In this document: piece by piece, positions 52,510-61,580 of the stretch
Layout: the number at the start of each line of letters is the position of its first letter
Numbering within the stretch: position 1 is the first letter of the stretch
Assembly (NCBI RefSeq): GCF_001507335.1
Contig: NZ_LMAH01000002.1
Coordinates: 248,001 to 312,000, forward strand
Source of the DNA: Chryseobacterium sp. JAH
Lineage (GTDB): Bacteria > Bacteroidota > Bacteroidia > Flavobacteriales > Weeksellaceae
Length of the DNA: 64,000 nucleotides
Direction: 5' to 3'
Made by a program: the position numbers and the translations under genes
Notes under the pieces: generated by a model
Databases searched by the model: none
What the model saw: only the letters and a program-made list of their open reading frames with translations
Told to the model about the DNA's origin: nothing

Positions 52510-54177
52510 CTATCCAAATTTCTTTTTTCTTAACCAGAAGAATAACCCTCCTAAAAGTCCTATAATTGCTAAAGGAAGTAGTAAATTAAACCACTGCCAA
52601 TTAGTTTTTTCTTCGCTGATTCTGTGGCGGTCCAGAAGACGTTCTTCAATGTTTCTGTTTCTTAGTTCCATCAGATTGCTGTCATCGAGAAGGTAATCTA
52701 ATGCATTTCTTAGGAACTGCTCATTACCAAACTGCTCGTCAGTTAAACGGTCTACACCCAGCGGTAAAGGCTCACCCTTATGGGTTTTATTTCTGCCGAC
52801 ATCACCGTCTGCAATAACGATCATTTTATTTTCCGGACTTGTCGCTTTAAAGCCAGGATAATTTTGTCTTTCAATTCTTGATGCATAAGCTGATGAGAAT
52901 TTTCCTTCCAGAGCAACGGCGAAAATTTTCGGTGTGCTTGGTTTTTCCATTTGTCCGAGGCTGTCGACACTCGCAATCTCTTCCAACTGTACATAATTCG
53001 GAACCTGCTTTAATAAAGTTCTCTCACTCGATTCAAAAAGAACATTGGTTTTAAATTTCTTTCCGCCCAACGTATCGATTGATGTTGGAAATTCAAACTT
53101 TACCGGATTAATATTTTTAGTGATCGGATTATTGTTTTCAGCAATTCCCAATGGGAAGTAAGGCCAAGGAAGACTCGTATACTGAGGATTCCCTCCTACA
53201 TCACCGGTTACCAATTTCAGCAGAGCAAATTTCTTTACATCTTTTACCAAAGCAGGATTGATTCTCAAACCATAATTAAAAAAGAAATCGGTCATATTGA
53301 TGTCAACCGGAAACGGCATTACTTTTTTAGATCTTGTCAGCGTATCCATTTCAGCATTCACGGCATCGATCATCCAAAGAGTTTTTCCACCATTCATGAT
53401 GTACTGATCCAAAATTACTTTTTCACCGTCTGTAAATGCTTTCCTAGGTTTTGCGATGACCAAAGCACTCATTTGCTTTAACAGAGGTAAATCTGCCAAA
53501 GTCAGCTCCACATTATTTTTCGGAATCACCGGACCTGCATCATAACTTTCTAAAGCCAAATTCATAAAACCTTGAAACTCTTCAGGTCTTAGCTCATCCT
53601 GATTCACCAAAACTCCCACCTTTTTTCTTTGATTGGTAGATACTGCTTTGATATTGGAGACTAAATTATATTCCAAATTCTCAATCGATTTTCTCAGCTG
53701 TTCATCTGCATTGATATTAGCCTGCTGTACAACCAATGGAATAGAAGCTCCATTCTGCCCATGTTTTACGACCGCATACGGAAATAAGTAAATCTGTGTA
53801 ATCTTTCCATCTTTATTATCCGGAAGCACAGAAGGCTGCATTCCCATTGCCATCAATGTGTCCTGAGACATTTTTGTCTTGATGGGATCGATGAATTTAA
53901 AGTCAATTTTAGGATTGATCTTTCTAAATTCTTCAAGCATAAATCTGGTTTCGCTCTGTAACTGTTTAAAGCTTGCTGGGAAATCTCCTTCAAGATAAAC
54001 ATCTACAGTAACCGGTTTTTTAATCGATTCTAAAATCTTTACAGTGCTTTCAGAAAGCGTGTATCTTTTTTCTTTAGTTAAATCCAACCGAATTCCTGAG
54101 AACATCAAAATGATGCTTAATGGCAAAATGACAAACAGTAAAATTCCGAATGGAGATTTAAGGGATATCTTCTTCAT
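52510..54177 (-). CDS. gldG: Gliding motility ABC transporter substrate-binding protein GldG
   Basis: 555 residues. One N-terminal membrane helix (about 10-30) precedes a DUF/GldG-type periplasmic domain: LTKEKRYTLSESTVKILESI, then LQSETRFMLEEFRKINP and DPIKTKMSQDTL. It ends in a C-terminal helix (about 530-552) with a KKKFG tail. With GldF it forms the membrane part of the ABC transporter GldAFG, which supports gliding in Flavobacterium. gldF is 4 bases upstream. The ATPase gldA is not in this window. Confidence 0.93.
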   Translation of the reverse strand: MKKISLKSPFGILLFVILPLSIILMFSGIRLDLTKEKRYTLSESTVKILESIKKPVTVDVYLEGDFPASFKQLQSETRFMLEEFRKINPKIDFKFIDPIKTKMSQDTLMAMGMQPSVLPDNKDGKITQIYLFPYAVVKHGQNGASIPLVVQQANINADEQLRKSIENLEYNLVSNIKAVSTNQRKKVGVLVNQDELRPEEFQGFMNLALESYDAGPVIPKNNVELTLADLPLLKQMSALVIAKPRKAFTDGEKVILDQYIMNGGKTLWMIDAVNAEMDTLTRSKKVMPFPVDINMTDFFFNYGLRINPALVKDVKKFALLKLVTGDVGGNPQYTSLPWPYFPLGIAENNNPITKNINPVKFEFPTSIDTLGGKKFKTNVLFESSERTLLKQVPNYVQLEEIASVDSLGQMEKPSTPKIFAVALEGKFSSAYASRIERQNYPGFKATSPENKMIVIADGDVGRNKTHKGEPLPLGVDRLTDEQFGNEQFLRNALDYLLDDSNLMELRNRNIEERLLDRHRISEEKTNWQWFNLLLPLAIIGLLGGLFFWLRKKKFG

Positions 54178-54181
54178 GTTT

Positions 54182-54910
54182 TTACTTCTTTTTATTGATA
54201 AAATGATTGGACAATGCTAACGTAAGACCGATGATGAATACAAAATAAGCAACATCTTTAAAATCAATCAAACCTCTGGTGAAACCCAAGAAATGCTGAT
54301 AAAACCCAACATTCTGAAGGATAAAATCTGCTCCACCTAATAATTTGTAACTCGCCAACTGCTCGATCCCAAAATACATGATGAAACACATGAAGACACC
54401 CAACAAATAAGCCATGATTTGATTTTGTGAAAGCGAAGATGCTAAAATCCCCACGCCGGCAAATGCTGCAATCAGGATCATTAATCCGAAATAACTTCCG
54501 AAGGTCATTCCCAAATCAATATTTCCTTCCGGAACTCCCAAAACATATACGGTGTATAAATAAATCAACGACGGAATGAGACACAAAATACCAACTACCC
54601 ACACCGACAGAAACTTCCCAAAAACCAATTCTGAAACTTTCAGAGGTTGAGAAAACAGCCAGTTTAAGGTGCCGGTTTGCTGTTCTTCCGCAAAAGTTTT
54701 CATAGATAATGCTGGAATGATAAACATTAAAAGCCAAGGTACCAAAACAAAGTAGCTTTGTAAAGAAGCCAAACCGATGTCAAAAATGTTAGACTCGTTC
54801 TCGAAAAAAAACAAAAACAAGGTCGTTATCAGACTGAATGCCGCGATAATCACCCACGCGCTCCAGTTTCCGAAATAACTCCAAAGTTCTTTTTTAAAAA
54901 TTGCAATCAT
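54182..54910 (-). CDS. gldF: Gliding motility ABC transporter permease GldF
   Basis: 242 residues with six membrane helices. It begins IAIFKKELWSYFGNWSAWVI and has LSMKTFAEEQQTGTLNWLFSQPLKVSELVFGKF, the ABC-2 permease hallmark (split as EEQQTGTLNWLFSQPL). Partner of GldG, coded 4 bases downstream. It belongs to the ABC transporter often associated with gliding, though many non-gliding Bacteroidota also carry gldFG. Preceded by a 78-base gap. Confidence 0.93.
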   Translation of the reverse strand: MIAIFKKELWSYFGNWSAWVIIAAFSLITTLFLFFFENESNIFDIGLASLQSYFVLVPWLLMFIIPALSMKTFAEEQQTGTLNWLFSQPLKVSELVFGKFLSVWVVGILCLIPSLIYLYTVYVLGVPEGNIDLGMTFGSYFGLMILIAAFAGVGILASSLSQNQIMAYLLGVFMCFIMYFGIEQLASYKLLGGADFILQNVGFYQHFLGFTRGLIDFKDVAYFVFIIGLTLALSNHFINKKK

Positions 54911-54988
54911 GTTTTTTAGTTATGAGTTATAGGTTATTAGTTATGAGCAATTACTGAATTTACAATTCATCACACTTAACGGATAACT

Positions 54989-55540
54989 TTATTTATTTTT
55001 TTTACTCTTATTCACCATCTTCACCGTCATCATGATTAAAAATACCAAAACGAAAAATCCGGTAATTAATTGCCACCAGTATTCGATTACGGAAGATTTT
55101 AAAATTACTGTAAATACGACCAGAAATAAAATGAAAGTAGCAATTTCGTTAGCTTGTCTTAGTTTTATATTGGCTATACTTAAAGTCTTTCCGTTAAGAT
55201 TTTTTAATTGATTTACCTTTTTCCAGCACCAGTAATGATAAATTGCCAACCCGATGAGGAAAGTAAGCTTTAAATGGAACCATGGGCTTTTCATCAGTCC
55301 TGTATTCAGAAAAATCAGAATTAAACCGCATACTGCCATAATAATTCCTGCCGGAACTGTAATAATATTCCATAGCCTGCGAGCCATAAAGGTATATTGT
55401 TCTCTTAGGATTCTCTTTTTATCTTCCTCAAAAGCATCGGTATCTTTATAATACACAAAAATTCTAACGAGATAAAAAATTCCTGCGAAATAACTAACCA
55501 TAAAAATAATATGCAACGCCTTGATGATAGTATATAGCAT
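54989..55540 (-). CDS. hemJ: HemJ-type protoporphyrinogen oxidase (CopD-like membrane protein)
   Basis: 183 residues with four to five membrane helices. The start KALHIIFMVSYFAGIFYLVRIFVYY is the HemJ hallmark, with the early conserved His (His10), and FMARRLWNIITVPAGIIMAVCG follows. HemJ converts protoporphyrinogen IX to protoporphyrin IX in haem synthesis. It lies 1 base after the hypothetical gene 55542-56006, so the two are co-transcribed. The family is also annotated CopD-like; no copper genes are near. Confidence 0.88.
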   Translation of the reverse strand: MLYTIIKALHIIFMVSYFAGIFYLVRIFVYYKDTDAFEEDKKRILREQYTFMARRLWNIITVPAGIIMAVCGLILIFLNTGLMKSPWFHLKLTFLIGLAIYHYWCWKKVNQLKNLNGKTLSIANIKLRQANEIATFILFLVVFTVILKSSVIEYWWQLITGFFVLVFLIMMTVKMVNKSKKNK

Positions 55541-55541
55541 T

Positions 55542-56006
55542 TTAAATCGATTTAGTTTTTGGAACTATTTCACAATGAGCATCTATCATTTTCAAATACT
55601 TAAAAAATTCTTGCTTACCATTTCTAGAGCTCCTGTAATTAGAAAATATAGAAAATGAAATAGAAGCAAAACATGCAATATAGATGGAAAATTCAGCTTT
55701 TTGATTATTTAAATTAACAAATAACAAGACTGCTAAAGAAAATAATAAAATCAATAGATTAAAAAGTTTTAGCCCTATTGACAGTTCAACATATTCTTTA
55801 TTGAATTTGTTTCCAGTAAAACGCCCTTTAAAGCTTGGAAAATCTTTGCCCATTAATTCTAGAGTGAAACCATTTTCAAAAACTTTTCCTTTAAAATATT
55901 TCCCACTATAATTCGGAAAAGTATCAAATATACTTTTTTCAATCCTTTGTAAAACCTCTTCTTTAGGCAACGAAAATTCTAAACTGTATTTTGAATTAAC
56001 AAACAT
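55542..56006 (-). CDS. Hypothetical membrane protein upstream of hemJ
   Basis: 154 residues from the ATG at 56006; a TTG start at 56027 adds seven residues of doubtful value. The N-terminal half is soluble (SLEFSLPKEEVLQRIEKSIFD, then GRFTGNKFNKEYVELSIGL). A double membrane hairpin follows at about 85-125 (FNLLILLFSLAVLLFV and FSIYIACFASISFSIF). The topology suggests a PH-domain-like or DUF membrane protein. No family recognised. Its stop is 1 base from hemJ. Confidence 0.65.
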   Translation of the reverse strand: MFVNSKYSLEFSLPKEEVLQRIEKSIFDTFPNYSGKYFKGKVFENGFTLELMGKDFPSFKGRFTGNKFNKEYVELSIGLKLFNLLILLFSLAVLLFVNLNNQKAEFSIYIACFASISFSIFSNYRSSRNGKQEFFKYLKMIDAHCEIVPKTKSI

Positions 56007-56059
56007 GTGCTTTGAAAATAAGCGCAAATATAATGATTTTGTACTTGAATTCTGCTATA

Positions 56060-56755
56060 TTAAAAGCGATAAACAAGCTTCAAATCTGCACGTACACTTA
56101 CATCGTAAATACTGCCTTTCTGTAAAAGCAGAATTAGTAGGATCTAGAAAAAAACCTTCATTATCGTCAGTGTAATTCCTTATTTGCACATTGGTTGGGT
56201 TTGAATATTGTACGTTTCTTCTTAAAACCGCTAATCCTGTTTTAAACATAAGACCAAATCTTTTGTCTATTGGAAAAAATGCGTTGAAATTAATATTCGA
56301 ACCGTACTTTCTTCTTCTATAATCTGCTCTTTCAGCAATATAAACCTCGAAATAATCTGATTCTGATTTTACAGGAGTAACTCTATATTATCTAAGTTCT
56401 GTTGGTGATAAACCTAAAAAAACTCCCCCCGCTCACGAACATTAGAATCTTTTTACTATCTGGATTGAGCTGAAAATATAATTCTGGAGCAATCTCAATG
56501 CGCTGATAATCTCTTACTTCACCACCATGATTCATTTCTTTCAAAAGTGGGAAAATATTGAGATTGCTAAAACCGATCCCTAATTCGGCACCAATTAAAA
56601 ATCTTTTATTTAATCTGTAATTGTAGCCACCTTGCCATCGCGGCGCAATCGAAACTACTTGTTTAAAAGGGCTGAAAGTCACCATATAATTGAACTTCTG
56701 AGCGCTTAAATTTTGGATTCTTAAAAAAAGATAAGAAGAAGTAAAAGTTTTTCAT
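56060..56755 (-). pseudogene. Frameshifted outer-membrane beta-barrel gene, paralogue of 57460-58107
   Basis: Open pieces on the minus strand join into one protein resembling the intact gene at 57460-58107. The signal peptide begins at ATG 56755. It is broken by a 7-T run (56723-56729) where six T would keep the frame. The main body reads MVTFSPFKQVVSIAPRW... (56392-56685) and matches the ATFSVTKPFLSFAPR block. A second break lies near 56385-56395, after which NVQYSN reappears. A third lies near 56115, after which the paralogue-like end ADLKLVYRF runs to a stop at 56060-56062. Three breaks in 700 bases argue for real decay rather than sequencing error. Confidence 0.7.
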
Positions 56756-56837
56756 AAAATATTTCAACAGGTGAATCTGATAAAAATAGTACAATTTTGT
56801 AGACCTAAGGAAAAATTATATAAAACTATAAAAGCAA

Positions 56838-57281
56838 TCAATTTTGAAAAGAAATACTATCGATTTTCTTGCCGTTAGCATATTTCTTAATGTATTTTAA
56901 TTTTCCTTTTTCATCATAATATTTCCAGTCACCGAAGTAATACCAATGCCTCTGTACGTCGGAAACATCTAGTTTAGACTGACCTTTTTCCATTATTTTA
57001 CCATTAAGATGATAAAGTTTTGTCTTGGTTACACTCTTTCTAATTTTATCTTTTTGATACAAGTTACCACCAAAAGTGGTTTTCCACACTCCTACTTTCT
57101 CACCCATCTTGTATTTTCCAACCGCCGTTAAAGTTCCCTGATCAGATGAATATTCTTCTCTCCATTTTCCGTGGCGTTTTTGCCACTTGTTTTCAACTTT
57201 TACATATTGATTGATTTCCTTTATTTTACAGGAAGTAGAGACAAAAAATATAAGACTTGCAAGTAAGAGATTTTTAATCAT
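56838..57281 (-). CDS. MORN-like repeat lipoprotein
   Basis: 147 residues. Lipoprotein signal MIKNLLLASLIFFVSTSC (Cys18). The mature chain has repeated tryptophan/glycine blocks (KRHGKWREEYSS, GKYKMGEKVGVWKTTF, LYHLNGKIMEKG, FGDWKYYDEKGKLKYIKKY) typical of MORN / YwqK-like proteins. It is probably exposed in the periplasm or at the outer membrane. Function unknown. It sits between the decayed OMP gene and its intact paralogue. Confidence 0.8.
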   Translation of the reverse strand: MIKNLLLASLIFFVSTSCKIKEINQYVKVENKWQKRHGKWREEYSSDQGTLTAVGKYKMGEKVGVWKTTFGGNLYQKDKIRKSVTKTKLYHLNGKIMEKGQSKLDVSDVQRHWYYFGDWKYYDEKGKLKYIKKYANGKKIDSISFQN

Positions 57282-57284
57282 AAA

Positions 57285-57320
57285 AAAACAGAATTTCAGT
57301 AAATATAGAAATTCTGTTTT
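57285..57320 (-). terminator. Hairpin between the OMP and MORN-like genes
   Basis: Perfect 13-bp arms AAAACAGAATTTC (57285-57297) and GAAATTCTGTTTT (57308-57320). On the minus strand it comes after the OMP gene and ends only 4 bases before the MORN-like start, so it is probably the upstream gene's terminator. Confidence 0.65.
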
Positions 57321-57459
57321 TACTCTACAATTGTAGAACTCTTTATTTTTTTTAAGAAAGAATATCTGCTTTCTTCAATTTATGAATATTTATAGTACGT
57401 AACTTTACGTAATCTCACAAAATCTTTCTCAAGAAATTGGTTCAATTTAATAATGCTAT

Positions 57460-58107
57460 TTAAAATCTATAGACAATTTTAAAATCAAGATTAAAATCTC
57501 CCACAACACCGTTTCTTTCTGTCGATCCAAAATAACCGAAAGAAAACCAATCGTCACTTCTATCCGATGTTTCCTGCCTGTTAATTACATTGCTATATTG
57601 AACATTTGAATTCGATAATCCAACTCCAATTTTTGGCATGAAATAAAATGATGTAGACTTTCCAAAAGGAATCATTGGAGCATAACTTACAGTAAACCCT
57701 TTTTTATTTCTCATGTAATCAGCTCTGTCGAAGGTAAAATCTCCATCATCCGACGTATATTCATCATACGTCTTCACTTGAGTTTTTTCAATGTAAAAAA
57801 GAGAAAATGAAATAAAATGCTTAATTCTTTCACTTGCTTTCGTATCATAATAAAACTCCGGACGAATTTCAAAACCTCTGTACCCATTTTTTGTACGTTC
57901 GTCTAGTCTGGTTCCATCAGAACCATAGCCAGCTTCAATACCCAACCAGGACCTTTCTGTAAGCTGATGAACGTAGCCAATTGCAACTCTAGGTGCAAAA
58001 GAAAGAAAAGGCTTGGTTACACTAAAAGTAGCAAAAGACTTTTTCTCTTCCTGAGCGTAAAAATACTGACCTAGCAAAATCAGAAAAACGATTATCGGTT
58101 TTTTCAT
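57460..58107 (-). CDS. Small outer-membrane beta-barrel protein
   Basis: 215 residues. A signal peptide (about 1-19, ending YFYAQ) is followed by a barrel with alternating hydrophobic strands (SFAPRVAIGYVHQL, FEIRPEFYYDT, ISFSLFYIEKT, FYFMPKIGVGLS) and a final Phe in FKIVYRF, the usual outer-membrane assembly end. Its paralogue at 56060-56755 is broken. The role is unknown. Transcribed alone, with kbl 12 bases upstream. Confidence 0.8.
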   Translation of the reverse strand: MKKPIIVFLILLGQYFYAQEEKKSFATFSVTKPFLSFAPRVAIGYVHQLTERSWLGIEAGYGSDGTRLDERTKNGYRGFEIRPEFYYDTKASERIKHFISFSLFYIEKTQVKTYDEYTSDDGDFTFDRADYMRNKKGFTVSYAPMIPFGKSTSFYFMPKIGVGLSNSNVQYSNVINRQETSDRSDDWFSFGYFGSTERNGVVGDFNLDFKIVYRF

Positions 58108-58119
58108 CGGTATGTAAAA

Positions 58120-59316
58120 TTAAGAAATCACCCCTAGTTCTTTTCCTACTTTTTCAAAAGCAACGATAGCTTTATCTAAATGTTCTCTTGTGTGAGCTGC
58201 AGAAAGCTGCACTCTGATTCTCGCTTTTTCTTTCGGCACTACCGGATAAAAGAACCCAATTACATAAATTCCCTCATCCATCAACTTTTCAGCCATCTTC
58301 TGAGCCAGTTTTGCATCGTACAACATCACAGGCACAATCGCAGCATCGCCTTCCGGAATATCAAAACCTTTCGCTTTCATTTCTGTTCTAAAATATTCTG
58401 CATTTTCCATCACCTGATCACGAAGTGAAGTGTCATCAGAAATCATCTCCAAAACTTTCAATGCAGCACCTACAATTCCGGGAGCTAATGAGTTTGAAAA
58501 TAAATAGGGACGAGAACGCTGTCTCAACATATCGATGATTTCTTTTTTACCAGAAGTAAATCCACCCAAAGCACCACCTAAAGCCTTTCCAAGAGTCGAA
58601 GTAATAATATCTACTCTACCCATCACTTCGTTAGCTTCGTGAGTTCCACGACCCGTTTTACCAATAAAACCGGTTGCGTGAGAATCATCAACCATTACCA
58701 AAGCATTGTATTTGTCTGCTAAATCACAAACTCCCTTTAGGTCAGCTACAATTCCGTCCATTGAGAAAACACCGTCAGTAACGATGATTTTAAATCGATG
58801 ATTTTTCTCTGAAGCTGCAATCAGCTGTGCTTCAAGATCTGCCATATTGTTGTTTTTATAACGGTACCTTGCCGCTTTACAAAGACGAACCCCGTCAATA
58901 ATCGACGCGTGATTGAGTTCATCTGAAATAATTGCATCTTCTTCGGTAAATAATGGTTCGAAAACACCTCCATTCGCATCAAAACACGCTGCGTATAAAA
59001 TCGTGTCTTCAAGACCTAAAAACTGAGCGATTTTCTCTTCCAACTGCTTGTGAATATCCTGAGTTCCACAGATAAAACGTACCGAAGACATTCCGTAACC
59101 ATGAGATTCAATCATATCCTGAGAAGCTTTCATTACTTCCGGATTGTTTGATAGTCCCAGATAATTGTTAGCGCAGAAATTCAGCAGTTTCATTCCGTTG
59201 GCTTCAATTTCAGCACTTTGTTGTGACGTGATGATTCTTTCTTTTTTAAAAAGACCATCGTTTTCGATATTTTTAAGTTCGTTCTGTAGATTTTCAAGAT
59301 ACTTTTCAGAGATCAT
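58120..59316 (-). CDS. kbl: Glycine C-acetyltransferase (2-amino-3-ketobutyrate CoA ligase)
   Basis: 398 residues, PLP alpha-oxoamine synthase. It has [53 protein letters not shown], the PLP Lys in [14 protein letters not shown] and a C-terminal [16 protein letters not shown]. It interconverts 2-amino-3-ketobutyrate plus CoA with glycine plus acetyl-CoA in threonine breakdown. No threonine dehydrogenase is seen nearby. Other AOS enzymes (BioF, HemA) are excluded by the QDIHKQLE and RGTHE stretches. Confidence 0.92.
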   Translation of the reverse strand: MISEKYLENLQNELKNIENDGLFKKERIITSQQSAEIEANGMKLLNFCANNYLGLSNNPEVMKASQDMIESHGYGMSSVRFICGTQDIHKQLEEKIAQFLGLEDTILYAACFDANGGVFEPLFTEEDAIISDELNHASIIDGVRLCKAARYRYKNNNMADLEAQLIAASEKNHRFKIIVTDGVFSMDGIVADLKGVCDLADKYNALVMVDDSHATGFIGKTGRGTHEANEVMGRVDIITSTLGKALGGALGGFTSGKKEIIDMLRQRSRPYLFSNSLAPGIVGAALKVLEMISDDTSLRDQVMENAEYFRTEMKAKGFDIPEGDAAIVPVMLYDAKLAQKMAEKLMDEGIYVIGFFYPVVPKEKARIRVQLSAAHTREHLDKAIVAFEKVGKELGVIS

Positions 59317-59460
59317 TATAATAATTTTTTAGGTTCGCTAATTTAATAAAAAGCCTTTAAAGTATCTGCTTTTTCATTTATAATTCTAAATTTTGATTGC
59401 GATGTTTAATTTGAGTGAAATATTTTACAATAGAATCCATTGATAAAACTAAAACATAAA

Positions 59461-59488
59461 AGAAAGCCTCCAAAACTGAAGGCTTTCT
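59461..59488 (-). terminator. Intrinsic terminator of the M1 peptidase gene
   Basis: Arms AGAAAGCCT (59461-59469) and AGGCTTTCT (59480-59488). It lies 33 bases after the peptidase stop on the minus strand. The gap up to kbl (59317-59460) holds no gene or motif I recognise. Confidence 0.75.
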
Positions 59489-59521
59489 GTATTTAAAAGT
59501 TTATTTAATTAATCTGAAAGT

Positions 59522-61444
59522 TTATTCTTTTACAAATTTAAATTTAGCCTGCTCAATATCAATAAAATAAACTCCTGAAGACAAAGTAGAAACATCAATC
59601 TTTTTCTCTGTTTTCCCTTTTTTCACCAACCTTCCATCTGATGTGTATATGGAGTATTCAGTCTGTCTTTTTAAACCTGATACAAATAACTCATCTTTTG
59701 CAGGATTGGGATAAATAGCAAACTGATCCAATTTGATATCATATGTACTTAGGGTATTATCCTGTGTCACCGTAGAGTTTTTCTCCAAAATCTGATATTC
59801 ATAATTAAACTCTACACTTGCTATTGGAAACGCAACTGTCTCTGTAAAATATTGATTGTTCAATGTATTATTTAGAGCAAAATAAGCAACCTGCCCTCCT
59901 GTTCCGTTGACTTTGATTGGTAAAGGCATCTCAAAAAAACTTACCGATGCATGACTTTGAGTTTGAGCAGCTTTGAAAGTTAATGTATTTCCGGTTTGCT
60001 TCCATCGGATATCGTAGGTAGGATATCCCTGACCGTAAATCCAATCAGCAAAAAAAACCGTAAAATCTTTCCCTGTAGATTGCAGTAATGATGAGGTCAA
60101 ATCTGAAGTTTTCACATAATTGTATGCTAAATTTGGTCTTGCATGATAATCTTTCAGAGCCTGATAAAATACGGTTTCACCTAAAATCCACTTGATCATT
60201 CTTACTACATAACCACCTTTAGAATAAGACAGTCTTCCATTAAAAATCATTCCAACACTGCCTAAATTGGCATCAGTAACATAAACACTTCCACCTGGCT
60301 GACTTGTTATAAAATTCTTCTGATCAAGCAAATAGCTCAAAAACTGCGGATTGGTTAGTAATAACTTCTCATTGGCAACATGCTCCCCGAAGGTCGCAAA
60401 TCCTTCATTCAGCCAGATGTCATTCCATGCTCCGCAGGTTACTTTATCACCAAACCACTGATGAGCGAGTTCATGTGCAATTAATTGTCTGCTCCATGCG
60501 CCCATCGAAGACATGGTCTGATGCTCCATACCGCCGCCAGCAGTGAATTCCATATGACCGTACTTTTCGTTTCTGAAAGGATAAGGTCCGAAGAAAGTCT
60601 CAAAAGTATTCATCACCGTTTTTGTCCATTCTATATTGGCCATACTTGTCGTATTGGTAGACGTTCCCGGATAAATATAATTAACAAAAGGAAAAGGCGG
60701 CGTTCCCATTGTATCACTCAGTTTGACAAAATTTGTTATTGATAGCGCTATCAAATAGGCAGCCGTAGGATATTGAGTTCTCCAGAAGGTTAATTTCTGT
60801 CCGCTTCCAAGAATTGTTTCACTCATCAACTTTCCATTAGAAGCAACGCTGTACTGTGGCGGAGTGGTAACCTTTATATCGAACCGATCAATTTTATCAT
60901 TTAAACTTTGTTTTGTAGGAAACCAATCTTGCGCTCCGTACGGTTCATTTAAAGTAGAGAGCACAGGATTTCCTCCTCCCTGAGTATTGGTAAAAAAAGC
61001 ATTGTTATTAGTAGGAGGAGCTCCGTTGTATTCAATGGTCAATGAATCTAAAACGTTTGCAGGAAGAGCGGATGTAAAATCGATTTTGACTTCTTTTGTA
61101 GCCAACTGCTGAAAAACTAAGGGTTGCCCGTGAAAAGTAACCTGTGAGACAGTCAACTGATTAGTTAAATCAAAATAAATACTGCTCATTGCCTGATTTG
61201 GTTTGAAATGAGAAGTCACAGAGCCAGAAATCTGATAAACAGAAGGATTGATAGACACATCCATTCTTTGGTACTGTAGGTCGTAATTAAGAGTATTAGG
61301 ATTGGTATTTCCTGTGCTCATTTTGGCAGCATAAGATTTCATCTCCTTTGCCATCAATCCTTTCATTTCAATATTTTCCTGAGCGAAGACTGTTTGAGAT
61401 ACTAAAACACTTAAAAAAAGAAGGTAAAATTTTTTCATATCCAT
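59522..61444 (-). CDS. Type IX-secreted M1-family metallopeptidase
   Basis: 640 residues from the first ATG; codon 3 (61438) is an equally good start, giving MKKFYLLFLSVLVSQTVFA as signal. The M1 fold has GGGMEHQTM (substrate site), the zinc motif HELAHQW (His324, Glu325, His328) and Glu347 in NEGFATF. The C-terminal 75 residues hold a type A type IX sorting tail (YPNPAKDELFVSGL, STLSSGVYFIDI). It is a secreted or surface aminopeptidase, typical of flavobacteria. Its natural substrates are unknown. Confidence 0.93.
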   Translation of the reverse strand: MDMKKFYLLFLSVLVSQTVFAQENIEMKGLMAKEMKSYAAKMSTGNTNPNTLNYDLQYQRMDVSINPSVYQISGSVTSHFKPNQAMSSIYFDLTNQLTVSQVTFHGQPLVFQQLATKEVKIDFTSALPANVLDSLTIEYNGAPPTNNNAFFTNTQGGGNPVLSTLNEPYGAQDWFPTKQSLNDKIDRFDIKVTTPPQYSVASNGKLMSETILGSGQKLTFWRTQYPTAAYLIALSITNFVKLSDTMGTPPFPFVNYIYPGTSTNTTSMANIEWTKTVMNTFETFFGPYPFRNEKYGHMEFTAGGGMEHQTMSSMGAWSRQLIAHELAHQWFGDKVTCGAWNDIWLNEGFATFGEHVANEKLLLTNPQFLSYLLDQKNFITSQPGGSVYVTDANLGSVGMIFNGRLSYSKGGYVVRMIKWILGETVFYQALKDYHARPNLAYNYVKTSDLTSSLLQSTGKDFTVFFADWIYGQGYPTYDIRWKQTGNTLTFKAAQTQSHASVSFFEMPLPIKVNGTGGQVAYFALNNTLNNQYFTETVAFPIASVEFNYEYQILEKNSTVTQDNTLSTYDIKLDQFAIYPNPAKDELFVSGLKRQTEYSIYTSDGRLVKKGKTEKKIDVSTLSSGVYFIDIEQAKFKFVKE

Positions 61445-61530
61445 TAAATATACGATTGTCTAAATGAAATAGCTTTTGATTGAAATAGAATCAAATTCAT
61501 TATCAACAAATAAAAGTTTAAAGATAAAAA

Positions 61531-61559
61531 AAACCTTTCAATCTGAGACTAAAAGGTTT
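61531..61559 (-). terminator. Intrinsic terminator of dacB
   Basis: Arms AAACCTTT (61531-61538) and AAAGGTTT (61552-61559) with an A run to the left, giving T on the minus strand. It lies 21 bases after the dacB stop. Confidence 0.7.
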
Positions 61560-61580
61560 ATCATATGATTTAATATTTTT

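Noticed and set aside
56060..56755. Treating the two open frames as separate small genes
   Set aside because: Their pieces align end to end with one paralogue and lack independent starts.
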